Source: Pseudorasbora parva (Eukaryota; Chordata; Actinopteri; Cypriniformes; Gobionidae). From it: a stretch of DNA of 64,000 nt. Shown here piece after piece: positions 52,842-64,000 of this stretch. A program made the translations under genes and the position numbers. The stretch spans positions 6,415,861 through 6,479,860 of the forward strand of contig NC_090196.1 of NCBI RefSeq assembly GCF_024679245.1, read 5' to 3'. Positions within the stretch are counted from its first letter, which is position 1, and each line of letters begins with the position of its first letter. The notes beneath the pieces are model-generated. The model was given only the letters and a program-made list of their open reading frames with translations, had not been told where the DNA came from and did not search any database.

Positions 52842-52935
<94 letters not shown>
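52842..52935. repeat. (TA)n(TG)n compound microsatellite
   Basis: About 38 TA units passing into TG units. Confidence 0.95.
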
Positions 52936-53123
52936 CATATAAATACCTTAAAGGAACACTCCACTTTTTTATATCGACAAAAAAGGAAAAGTTGTGATTA
53001 TCTAGGCCGATCTGGCTGGAACTATACTCTCATTCCTGCGTAATAATCAGGGAACTTTACTGCCGTCTTATGGGTTCAATGATATTATGAAGTGCCTGAA
53101 AATAGGATAACTTCCGTCAACAT

Positions 53124-53240
53124 CAGTGTTGGGCAAGTTACTGAAAATTAGTAATTAGTTACAGTTACTAGGTACTTCTTTTAAAAGTAATTGAATTACC
53201 AATTACTGTATATTAAAAGTAATTAGTTACTAGGTGTAAC
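53124..53240 (+). mobile_element. hAT terminus fragment (CAGTGTTGGGCAAGTTAC)
   Basis: Begins with CAGTGTTGGGCAAGTTACTG and repeated AATTAGTTAC, a common fish hAT end. No matching right end was found nearby. Confidence 0.5.
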
Positions 53241-53344
53241 CAGGTTGAAATTATATCTTTACTTTTATGGTTGAAATGTCACCAAATTCTGATGAACATT
53301 GTTATGTTCTATTGCCAATATTTATGGCTGGATGTTGTATTCAG

Positions 53345-53975
53345 ACCATATGCTGCGTCTCAATTTGCCTACTTATACTACGTCCTAAAAGTATGTACTC
53401 TATTTGTGAAGAAAATGTATATACTTTTAAGTGTGTAGCAGAAAAGTATGCAAGCTTCGGGACATACTACTTTGCCATCTTTAACGGACTCTGTCGCTTA
53501 GTTACGGGCGTCCCGTCACCGTTTAACGCCCTGTCAATTATCGTCAGATTCGCCGCAGTTAAAATCCTCCACATTCGGTTTAAACTCCTACCGTATCGGA
53601 GAGAAATGTAGCCGCTCGTTGATCTGCCATGTGTGGGTCTTTGTGGGTCAGAGACTCTCCTCGTGTGTTTGCAGTTTAAATATAATGATGCGTTTAAAAG
53701 TTAATGGCCAAACATGTCATTAAAATCACAATGCTGCTGCAGGTGAAATATAATGTGGACAACACTGAATAAATATAATTTTGTCAGGTTAAATATTGCT
53801 AGTTGGTCACTCAAACCCCTTTATCTAAACTTCTCTACTCCCGCACATCTGTCATGTTTGTAGTTTTTTAACGCTTTTTATCCGCGTTTGTAGTTCTAAT
53901 CGAATCCTCGTCCAACTCGCAATGGGTTGTGGGCAATATCAGCCGTTAGAGTGCCCATCGATCCATACTTCGAAT
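53345..53975. mobile_element. unclassified MITE-like repeat
   Basis: Contains TGCGTCTCAATTTGCCTAC near the left and CCATCGATCCATACTTCG near the right, like paired termini of a dispersed element. The 114-codon frame at 53267-53611 shows no domain. Confidence 0.35.
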
Positions 53976-54083
53976 TCGGACCGGAAATAGTAAACCACAT
54001 TCCGCATTTTTAACCGGAAGTTAGTTAAGGACGTGCAAAGACACTTCCTGTTACCGGAGTAGTAGCTAGCGGGAAATGCAAAA

Positions 54084-54492
54084 ATGGGTGAGTCAAAAAA
54101 CAGGGTTTTTTGTTGTGTCCCGGGTTGTTCGTATTGTACCCAAAAACAACCATACCTGTCTTTTCACTCATTTCCATCTGATCAAGCAACAATAAATTTG
54201 TGGATTCATGCTGTTAGAAGAGAAGAAGGGCCGAATTTCTCTGAGAAAAGGCAGCACCTACGTCTGTAGCAGACACTTTGCCAAGTAGGATTACTCCGGT
54301 GGAACAACCATCAGTCGCCTTAAAAGTGGTGTTGTCCCAAGCCTTTTCTCTTGGAACAATTTTACAGTACCACTCAAAAGGGAGTCTGTATTTTGAAAGG
54401 GTGAACAAATGTCAGCTGGTCCCCTCCCAGGCGGATGACAACGGTGCAGCTGCTAAAATGGATCATGATTATGTGACAAACCCACCCGCAGG
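54084..54492 (+). pseudogene. THAP zinc-finger domain exon, frameshifted
   Basis: ATG 54084 opens MGESKNRVFCCVPGCSY, a THAP (C2CH) start, then LSFHSFPSDQATINLWIHAV. A one-base shift in the A-run near 54246 moves the frame to STYVCSRHFAK, which supplies the Cys and His ligands. A TAG follows, then the readable remainder (SGGTTISRLKSGVVPSLFSW). The exon ends at a good donor (CCGCAG|GTAAGG, after 54492). THAP domains bind DNA and occur in host factors and in P-element-like transposases. No further exon is recognisable, so origin is open. Confidence 0.7.
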
Positions 54493-55582
54493 TAAGGTTT
54501 AAATAACGTCTAAACATTACAGTTGTGTTATAAATATAAAATGTACACATCATTTGCAGGTTTTCTTGCCATATTGACGCTTTTTATTGTTAGTCTTTGC
54601 AAAACAACATCTTTTAAGTGGTTTAAAATGTGATACATCAGCATCCTCTAATGGTATTTATTCTTGCCTTATGTGCCATTTTTTCTTCCTCGGTTTCCGT
54701 CAAATAAGCAAGTAGTAAGGTCTGGCATGCTTTGTTTACATCTAGCTACCACAATTCCAATTGCAATTTTGCCTGCAACAACGTGTAATAGGGAGGATTA
54801 AAAAAAAACAGGGGAGGGGCTGGACCTAGATTTGAGCTTTTTGTCTGCAAGCGTTAAATCATTTAAATTTAATTGTAATTGCGTTTCTTCATTTAACCAC
54901 ATTGGGCCCTATCTTGCACCCAGCGCAATTGACTTTGTACACCGACGCATGTGTCATTCCTATTTTGCACCTGCGCAAAGCGCAATTTTCCCTCCACAGA
55001 AGCACGTCGCTAAACTAGTGAATCAACTTGCGCTCCCTGGGCGGTTAAGCGCAAAAAAAGGAGGTGTGTTCCGCCGCAAACAATCCCTGGTGCTATTTTG
55101 CTGTTCCATTAAACAGTTGCGCCACTGACCACAAAAAACCTAGTCTAAAGTCAGCGGCGCGTTGCCCGTTGTTCATTATGCTATTTTAAGGGCGCATGCT
55201 TGACCATAATGTATAGCGTGCACAACACGCATACACTTTGCTCATGTAATCTACACAGATGCAACAGTTATTTTTGCAAATCATAAATTGTTACACTAAA
55301 AAAATATTAACACATTGTGGTGTGCCACGAAGATGTGAAAAAATAGGCATACATCTAGCTTACAAATTATTCAGGCTAATTGTAGTAATTAAGGATCAGA
55401 CCTGTTTGCCCAATAGTGGCAAGACATATATGTATATAAGGACATCTGACAAATTGGTTTGTCCGTCAAGAACCAGGAAAAAAAATCGACTGAAAAACTA
55501 AAAAACTGTTTAACCGACGCTATTTTGGGTGGGTTTCTCCCATCCCCATAGGCTACAACACAACTTCTCTGTCTTTCACTCC

Positions 55583-57208
55583 CTTACGAAAGGAAAAGAT
55601 ATTTACCAATATATTACTTGAAATATATTTTAATATATTGTAAATATATGGAATAATATATTGATGTTATTATACAATATATTATATATTCATGTAATAT
55701 ATTGCAAAATATACAAATGATTGCCGCTTTCAATATATTGCAATATATTGAAAGATATAAATATTAATTCCCATATATGTGAATATATTGCCTAATGTAT
55801 TGCATGAAATTTTCCAATATACTGCTGTAATGAAGTTCGTTCATGGGAAGGAAGGAGGCGGGAACCGGCGAACGTTTCAAACATTTATTAACTCAAAATA
55901 AATAAACAAAACGAAAGTAAAACCGCGGACAGCCCCTCACGGACGACTGCCCACAAACACATAAACAAAACATAACATAAAATCCAGGCCTTGTCCTCTC
56001 TCGTCTTCCGCTTCCATGTTCCTCCTTTTATGCTCCCGTCACATGGCCGCGAGATGAGACCGGTGTGCCACGCAGCTGGCACTCGTTGACATTAATCACC
56101 GGCCCGCTCTCGCGGTCCCTCGCCCCGCTGCTTGCCACACCACATACCCCCATTGCCCCTCGCAGGCCGGGGGGCACTCCCGAGACTGCGCTCTACTCCC
56201 CCCCCCCCTCTCCCGGGGGGGGGGGCGATCACGGCGGCCGCGGCACCTGGGGGTAAGGACAGAGAGGCGAGAGAAATGTAGACGGGAGCACGAGGAGCCC
56301 GCGGACGAGAGAGGGGAGAGAGGGAAAAGAAAAAAAAGAAAGAGAGAAAAAAAAATTCTGGTCCGGTTCCCAGACACACTGGCGTTCGGCCCTCCGCCCG
56401 CCGAGAGGCTCTTCCTCGCGGTGCTGTGCGATGGCACTGGACGCCTGGTGGGCAGCTCGATCCTCCTCCGCCCCCTGGCGGCCGGCGGTGACTCCTCCTT
56501 CCGAGGGACCCGGCAGCGAGCCCCGCGCTTCCTGCTCCTCACCTCTCAGGCGGATGGCAGCAGGCTCCGGCCCACGGCAAGCGCGGCGACTCCTCCACTC
56601 CCTCTCGGACGGCAGCCACCCCACCTCGACCCAGGGGCATGGCAGCGAGGTCTCTGTCCCACCTTTCTCGCTCCAGCACCATCGCCTCGGGCAGCCCTCG
56701 CGGTCTTTCATCATCCGCGCTGCCCGAACTCCTCAGCACCGCGATCCCCCTCAGCAGCGAGGGCTCTCCGACAGCGCGTCCCTCCTTCCTCCCGGGCTTC
56801 GGCACCAGTGTAATGAAGTTCGTTCATGGGAAGGAAGGAGGCGGGAACCGGCGAACGTTTCAAACATTTATTAACTCAAAATAAATAAACAAAACGAAAG
56901 TAAAACCGCGGACAGCCCCTCACGGACGACTGCCCGCAAACACACACAAAATAAAACGTGGACAGCCCCTCACGGACGACTGCCCACAAACACATAAACA
57001 AAACATAACATAAAATCCAGGCCTGGTCCTCTCTCGTCTTCCGCTTCCATGTTCCTCCTTTTATGCTCCCGTCACATGGCCGCGAGACGAGACCGGTGTG
57101 CCACGCAGCTGGCATTCGTTGACATTAATCACCGGCCCGCTCTCGCGGTCCCTCGCCCGCTGCTTGCCACACCACAACTGCAATATATTTTTGTTTCGTA
57201 AGGGCTGC
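55583..57208. mobile_element. MITE with CCTTACGAAA ends and AATATATTG repeats, split by an LTR element
   Basis: Left CCCTTACGAAAGG and right TTTCGTAAGGG are inverted. Between 55605 and 55820 the motif AATATATT recurs many times. The LTR element sits in it with duplicated ACTGC. Confidence 0.6.
55826..57176 (-). mobile_element. short non-autonomous LTR retrotransposon with perfect 5-bp duplications
   Basis: LTRs at 55826-56144 and 56809-57176, TG...CA, flanked by ACTGC at 55821-55825 and 57177-57181. Read on the minus strand, the 5' LTR is 56809-57176. It holds a TATAAA-like CATAAAAGG promoter region and an AATAAA. Directly after it stands TGGTGCCGAAGCCCGGGA, which looks like a tRNA primer-binding site. 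The internal region is only 664 bp, GC-rich and without gag or pol, so it must have depended on another element. The 5' LTR has an extra internal duplication of about 49 bp (ACAGCCCCTCACGGACGACT occurs twice). Confidence 0.82.
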
Positions 57209-57710
57209 TCTTACAAGAACGTGCGCCTGGTAAATACGCCATAATAATAGCAATCCATAATGGAACTTGCGCACCTGCTTTTAAAGGGAATGTTGGATGA
57301 CGCTCTGATTGATTTATTCACGTTACGCCCAAACCACACCTATGAATAATGAAGCTACTTCAGACCAACCCATTTTAGATTTGCGCCGGGCGCAAGAGCC
57401 ATTTATCCCGCCGGGAAAAATAGCAACAGCGCCGAGACCCGCCCACAAAGTTACTTGCGCTTCGCGCTTTGACACTTGCATTTCAGATCGTTAAAATAGG
57501 GCCTTTAAACTCCAAGGACCCTGTACAGGGACGGGAATGACATTGTCATGTATATACTTTCCATTTTAAATGTCTGTGGAGGAGCTATAGACCTCATATG
57601 TAGTACCATTTGTAAGCTTAGAGTCTCTACTTTCTGGAGATATGCATCACTTTGGCATTTGTTTTACACAAAGTAATGTATTTACACTAAATAACTCTGG
57701 TACCATTTCC
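57209..57710. other. tail of the GGGCCCTAT element and unassigned sequence
   Basis: Up to about 57498 this is the right part of the GGGCCCTAT-ended element. From 57499 to 57710 nothing is recognised. Confidence 0.35.
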
Positions 57711-58103
57711 GCCTAGCCTAGAAATCTAGACGCACCCTAGTGGTAGCAAATTTAATCTGCCGCGAGTGTTGTCTAGGAACTCTCAATCACCCTTCTGAGC
57801 TTGTATTCCCCTCACTCTGGACGAGCCAATAACATCGTGTATAGAGTCGGGGGGCGGGGCCATAATGACGACGGCCGAGTTGCGTTTGCGTGCTTCTAGT
57901 AAACACAGAAACTGGCGAACGGCGGTCTTTCGAATCAGCTTTGACCGCGACTCTGGAAGACTTGGAATTAAGCTTTTCTCTGAGAAAAGAACAAAGAACG
58001 GCACTGAAGTCATTCTTAAAAAGGGAAGATGTGTTCGGAGTTTAGCCGACCGGATACGGCAAATGTTTAATCTATCAACGAGTTCTGTCTTGTGCCCACA
58101 CAA
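57711..58103. repeat. unclassified dispersed-repeat-like sequence
   Basis: GC-rich block (GGGGCGGGGCCATAATGACG near 57850), open in frame for about 80 codons before it meets an LTR fragment. No domain recognised. Its style matches dispersed fish repeats. Confidence 0.35.
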
Positions 58104-58281
58104 ACATAATAAAACTCAACATAAAATCCAGGCCTGGTCCTCTCTCATCTTCCGCTGCCCTTGCTCCTCCTTTTATGCTCCAGTCACATGGCCGCGAGAC
58201 GAGACCGGTGTGTCATGCAGCTGGCACTCATTAACACTAATCCCACTCTCGCAGTCCCTCGCCCCGCTGCTTGTCACACCA
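58104..58281 (-). mobile_element. truncated LTR of the same LTR family
   Basis: From ATAAAATCCAGGCCTGGTCC to GCTGCTTGTCACACCAC it aligns with the 5' two-thirds (minus-strand reading) of the LTRs at 55826 and 56809. The remainder is missing. Confidence 0.75.
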
Positions 58282-58734
58282 CAGTGTTCCTTTAATACTA
58301 CTTCTATAATTTTGACGTTATTCTTTGAATATGTGTTTTTGAATTAAAAGACCCTTTTTGCATTTCTGGAGCTCTCAGAAGTCTTCATAGTAGAGTAAAC
58401 TTCTATATAGCTGAACAGGAGACAACCGGAAATATAATTTTTGCATTCCCATTTGCTCCAATAGCAAAAGAAAAAAAAATCCATAATAGCGTTTCCATGA
58501 CTCTGCAAAAGAGGAAAAATGTAGAGACTAATCACAGCAGTCAAAAGAGACAATAATGTCAAATTTGACATTTTTTCCTCGGCTGGTGTACTAGAAGCAC
58601 CCTTGTACATTTACTGCCAAAGTAATATAACACAAAGTATATGGTACTGGGTTTTAGTCACCTTTAAAAAGTGGCTCTGCTTTTAGCGGTATTCATTGGC
58701 ATAGCAACTTCTGCTCCGCGGCTAACCTGCTCCA
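58282..58734. other. intergenic stretch
   Basis: Nothing recognised apart from the outer element's end at 58291. Confidence 0.3.
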
Positions 58735-58916
58735 GGGCAGGGTTTGTTCATTTCAAATGCAATACAGTTTAACTCCAGCCCTAATCAAACACACCTGCCT
58801 GTAATTTCATGTTATCTTGAAGATGTTGGTTAAGTGTGTTTGATTAGGTTTGGAATAATAGGCTAAATTCTGCAAGGCAGTGGAGCTTGAAGGCCAAAGT
58901 TGCCCACCCCTGGTCT
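58735..58916. mobile_element. MITE with CAGGG...CCCTG type ends
   Basis: Reads CTCCAGGGCAGGGTTTGTTC at the left and GTTGCCCACCCCTGG at the right, with TTTAACTCCAGCCCTAATCA and its mirror inside. A second copy at 58958-61169 is split by an LTR element. Confidence 0.55.
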
Positions 58917-59399
58917 AGACCATAACAATGACAGTGGCTGGCTCAGTGTCATTGAGCAGCGCTGGGCAACTCTGACCCTCAATATCCACTTTCCTGCAGA
59001 GTTTAACTCCAACCCTGATTAAACTTACCTGCCTGTAGCTTTCTAGTAATCCTGATGTAACAATGTTTAAAGTTCAGGAAAGAAAGAGGCGGGAACAGGC
59101 AAATGATCAAAGTTTTAATCATAAAATAAGCAGAAAACAAAACAAAAACGGAAGTAAAGTAACAGCCCCTCACGAATGATTGCCACATATAAACATAAAC
59201 AAACACAACATAAGCAGTCCAGACCTGGTCCTCCATATTCTTGCACTGCCGTTACGCCTCCTTTTATCCTTCTGGAGGTCCGACTCAAGACCGATGAGGC
59301 ATGCAGGTGATGTTCAGCCCTCGCGCTACCGGACTCGCTCTATTCACATGGCTCTCGGTCCTGCCCTGCTTGCCACACATCCCAGTTCCACTCTCAGGC

Positions 59400-60299
<900 letters not shown>

Positions 60300-61169
60300 G
60301 GCAGGCTGGGGCTAACCTTGAGTCTGTGGTCTTCTCCTTCACTTCTTCATCACAGCAGCCACAGCACAGGACAGACAAGGTGAGAGAAAGGAGATGTTAG
60401 GATGAAGAAGACCGAGATGAGGAGAGAGGGTCTCTCTTCAATCTGGGTCTGGTTCTCAAAACACACTGCCTCCGGTGCTCCACTAGCTGGGTGAACTTCT
60501 CCGTGATGCCTGGTGGTGGTGCTGGATACCAGTCTGTGGATGGCCCTCTAACTCTTCCGACGCCTGGTGGACAGCAACGGCTCCTCCGGCTTACGGCTTC
60601 ACATTCCCTGCTCCTCCTTATCCGTGTGGACTGCAACAGGCTCCAGACTGAGGAAAATCCTGCTGCCAACTCTTCCGCTCTCTCGGACAGCAGCCGCTCC
60701 TTCACACCCCAGATGGACAGATCCCTCACCTCGTGTTTCAGCACGGAAGTAACAATGTTTGTATTCAGGGAAGAACGAAGCAGGAACCGGCAAATGTTTA
60801 GCATAAAGTTGAATCATAAAATTAACAAACAACGAAACCAAAGTAAAGCGACAGCCCCTCATGGACGACTGCCAAATGCAGTATAAACACAAACAAACCC
60901 ATCATAAATACTCCAGACCTGTTCCTCTCTCTTCTTTCAATTTCATGACTCATGCTTTTATACGTCCGGAGTTCTTCTGTGAGACTTGAGACCGGTGTGG
61001 CACGCAGGTTATGTTCATTATCACTCACCCACTGTCCTCACTCCATTCTCGCAACTTTCTGCCCCGCCCTGCTTTCCACAACTGAAGACCTTGATTAGTT
61101 TATTCACATATGTTTGATTAGGGTTGGAGCCAAACTCTGCAGTAAAATGGCCAGAGTTGCCCATCCCTG

Positions 61170-62640
61170 CCATAGAGTGATAGTGAAGGATGAGACAGAC
61201 AGGGTGTGTGAAACTCTTGCAGTGGGCTTTGGGACTGCAACAGGCCCCTTGATGGCAGTCATGGGGTCTGCAGTTTTACCTGGAAATGCTTACTGTGAAC
61301 CGAGAAAGTAACCTTTTCTCTTTCAGAGGTGTGGAAGGGACTCAAAAATGGGGCTCCAATACAAGTATATTCATTAAACAGTGGACCTGGTGTTGTTCCA
61401 GATGGGTGATAGGCATTGGTGGATGGGGCTCACTGCTTGTGGTCCATGGAGCATGTGCCCCAAATGCTTTGTCAGCAATCCTGCCCTGCCTCTGTGACAT
61501 GACTGGGGACATGAGAAGTCTCTTTAACCAGGCTCAGACTTGACCAAGACAGGAAACCTGTGGTTGTCCGAGAGCTGGTCAGAAACTGGGGCAACCGTAA
61601 CTTAGTCAGTGGGACAAGAACCCTCCTCCTCCATGTGCACAGAAAGACCAGACAGGATTCCCAGGATTATGGGCAATTATTGTTGTCAGTAAGTGTACAT
61701 TAGTTGTACAATTCAAGAGTGTGTTTTGGGTACAAAAGTGTGGAGTATAAAGGAAATGCATTGGCCAAGTGGCCTGCAGTCATTGCATGGCACTACTTTG
61801 GGAATAGCAAGCAAATTCTTACAAGGCTATGTAGACTATACTACAATAATACTAATATAAACTAGATGAAAAGCAGTAGGCTACAATGAGCAAAACTTCC
61901 AAATAGGCATTATTCATAAAAGTATGCAAAAATATTTGGTAACACTTTATTTTGATGGTTCCTTCTGTTGACTATAAGTAACTTTCGAATGTCAACTAAC
62001 TCTCCTAATATTCTCTCACAACAGACATTCTACTGACTTTAAGTAACTTTGCAACTACATGTCCAGTTATTCTAAACCTAACCCTATCCATCTACTAATA
62101 CTCTACTAACACTCTAATGAGAGTTAATGAGGCGCCATGTAGGATTTAAATCAAACTTTGCTTACATACATACATAACACACGTGCATATACATCTATAA
62201 ATTACTCGCATATACATGTATACTATTGGATGTTTAAAATACATATATGAAATACATGTGCACACTAATATGAAATCCATACCAATACATATGATGTTAG
62301 TAATGAATGCATACACATTTGTGAATAACTAATATAAACTTGACGCACGCATAGACTTATAAATACTCGCATATACATATAAACTTCCATGCATATGGAC
62401 CATCACAATAAAGGGAAACCAAATATGTACTTTTCCTGAAATACTGAAATGTGCCTCCACTGTACCATGAGGCTGCAAGAGGAGTCATCCTATTTGTAAA
62501 TGGCTGAGAACAGTATGGCTGACCTTTGTAGGTCACATGAAATGCACAATTGTATTCACGACCAATACGTACGCATTTTACTAGGTGGCTAATTCGTTAG
62601 AATTTTTACGACCTCACTTGTACGAATATGTACGTTTAGT
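61170..62640. other. intergenic stretch
   Basis: No gene recognised. GGTAACACTTTATTTTGATG at about 61940 resembles a common dispersed fish repeat end. From about 62160 to 62410 the motif ATACAT recurs loosely. An inverted pair around TACGAATATGTACG lies near 62560-62640. Confidence 0.35.
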
Positions 62641-62679
62641 CTAAACCCTAGTGATGGGTAGGTTTGGTGGTGGTGGTGT

Positions 62680-62715
62680 GTGTGTGTGTGTGTGTGTGTG
62701 TCTGTGTGTGTGTGT
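62680..62715. repeat. (TG)n microsatellite
   Basis: TG units with a TC interruption, followed by a G-rich run to about 62740. Confidence 0.9.
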
Positions 62716-63043
62716 GGGGGGGGAGGGGGTTAGGGGGGGATCAATGAACAGAGGCAAGAGAAGTTTCAATAAAAAAAGAAAAACAGCTCATTTTTTAAAC
62801 CATTACCCAGAAAATAATGGACTGAACCAATAAATTAAGAACAAAAATATTTTATGATATTAACATTTTGTTAATAGCTTTCAAATGTGATCTTTTTTTA
62901 TAACTCAGCCAGGCTGATCTCTGCATGTTCATAAATTCAATACATATTAAAATTCATCATAAAACTGTCAACATTAGTATATGAGTACTAATTGAGAACA
63001 ATCACATTTTAAAAGCTAACAGATTGGTATCTCTTTCTTTTAG

Positions 63044-63167
<124 letters not shown>

Positions 63168-63303
63168 TCAATGTAATTTATAGCAGCATGAAAGCTGCGA
63201 TGATCATCTGATATAGTTTTACTTTAATCTATCTAAATCTAACAAAACCAGCACATCAGTCAAACCCAGCATCTTTAAGTATCTTACTTAAAATTATCAT
63301 CAA

Positions 63304-64000
<697 letters not shown>

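Larger units (their letters stand above)
54904..57498. mobile_element. GGGCCCTAT-ended element enlarged by nested insertions
   Basis: Left GGGCCCTATCTTGCACCC and right TTAAAATAGGGCC are inverted, as in the smaller relative at 17343-17994. It carries the CCTTACGAAA element, which carries an LTR element. Confidence 0.6.
52952..58291. mobile_element. outer TTAA-flanked element swollen by nested insertions
   Basis: Left AGGAACACTCCACTTTTTT after TTAA (52948-52951) and right AGTGTTCCT before TTAA (58292-58295). The two ends may be those of one MITE split by everything between, or two separate fragments. An LTR fragment lies almost against the right end. Confidence 0.45.

Noticed and set aside
56092..56874. 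Several overlapping GC-rich frames of 80-160 codons on both strands
   Set aside because: They arise from base composition in the internal region of the short LTR element. No gag or pol motif is present.

Overview
The window is vertebrate nuclear DNA. It most resembles a cyprinid-type teleost: a four-exon ortholog of vertebrate TMEM178B is buried in a very dense mix of fish-type transposons (Tc1, hAT, PIF/Harbinger, TTAA-flanked MITEs, DIRS, L1, L2, LTR and tRNA-derived SINE copies) and long microsatellites. The species cannot be fixed from sequence reading alone.

Layout. Bases 1-836 are upstream/5' sequence. Bases 837-16911 (+) are tmem178b (292 codons). Its introns have been enlarged by TTAA MITEs in intron 2, and in intron 3 by a Tc1 element carrying an L2 LINE that itself carries a hAT element, followed by a DIRS retrotransposon. 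Bases 17-33.8 kb are intergenic: a 1.1 kb GACA array, palindromic MITEs, an L1 remnant split by a hAT element, a Tc1/mariner-like element with an internally deleted transposase, and a PIF/Harbinger remnant.

The most striking locus is at 33872-41361 on the minus strand. It is a compact gene with a TATA box, a tiny signal-peptide exon, one 7.07 kb coding exon and an AATAAA signal. It encodes a predicted secreted protein of about 2380 residues, rich in Ser, Gln, Gly and Thr. About 42 tandem units of 40 or 54 residues make up most of it. They lack Cys, Asp and Glu in the common unit forms. I do not recognise the family.

Bases 43158-47332 hold a decayed two-gene Harbinger element (Myb-like gene plus DDE transposase, convergent), with nested MITEs. 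It is followed by a probable piggyBac-like remnant at 47.3-49.9 kb. From 52.9 to 61.2 kb the DNA is a deep nest of insertions. This nest includes a THAP-domain exon remnant and two non-autonomous LTR elements of one family, one with perfect 5-bp target duplications. The last 3 kb are repeats, microsatellites and sequence in which I see nothing.

Only two loci look like functional host protein genes: tmem178b and the giant repeat protein. They lie on opposite strands with no evident functional link. All coordinates, counts and junctions were read by eye.
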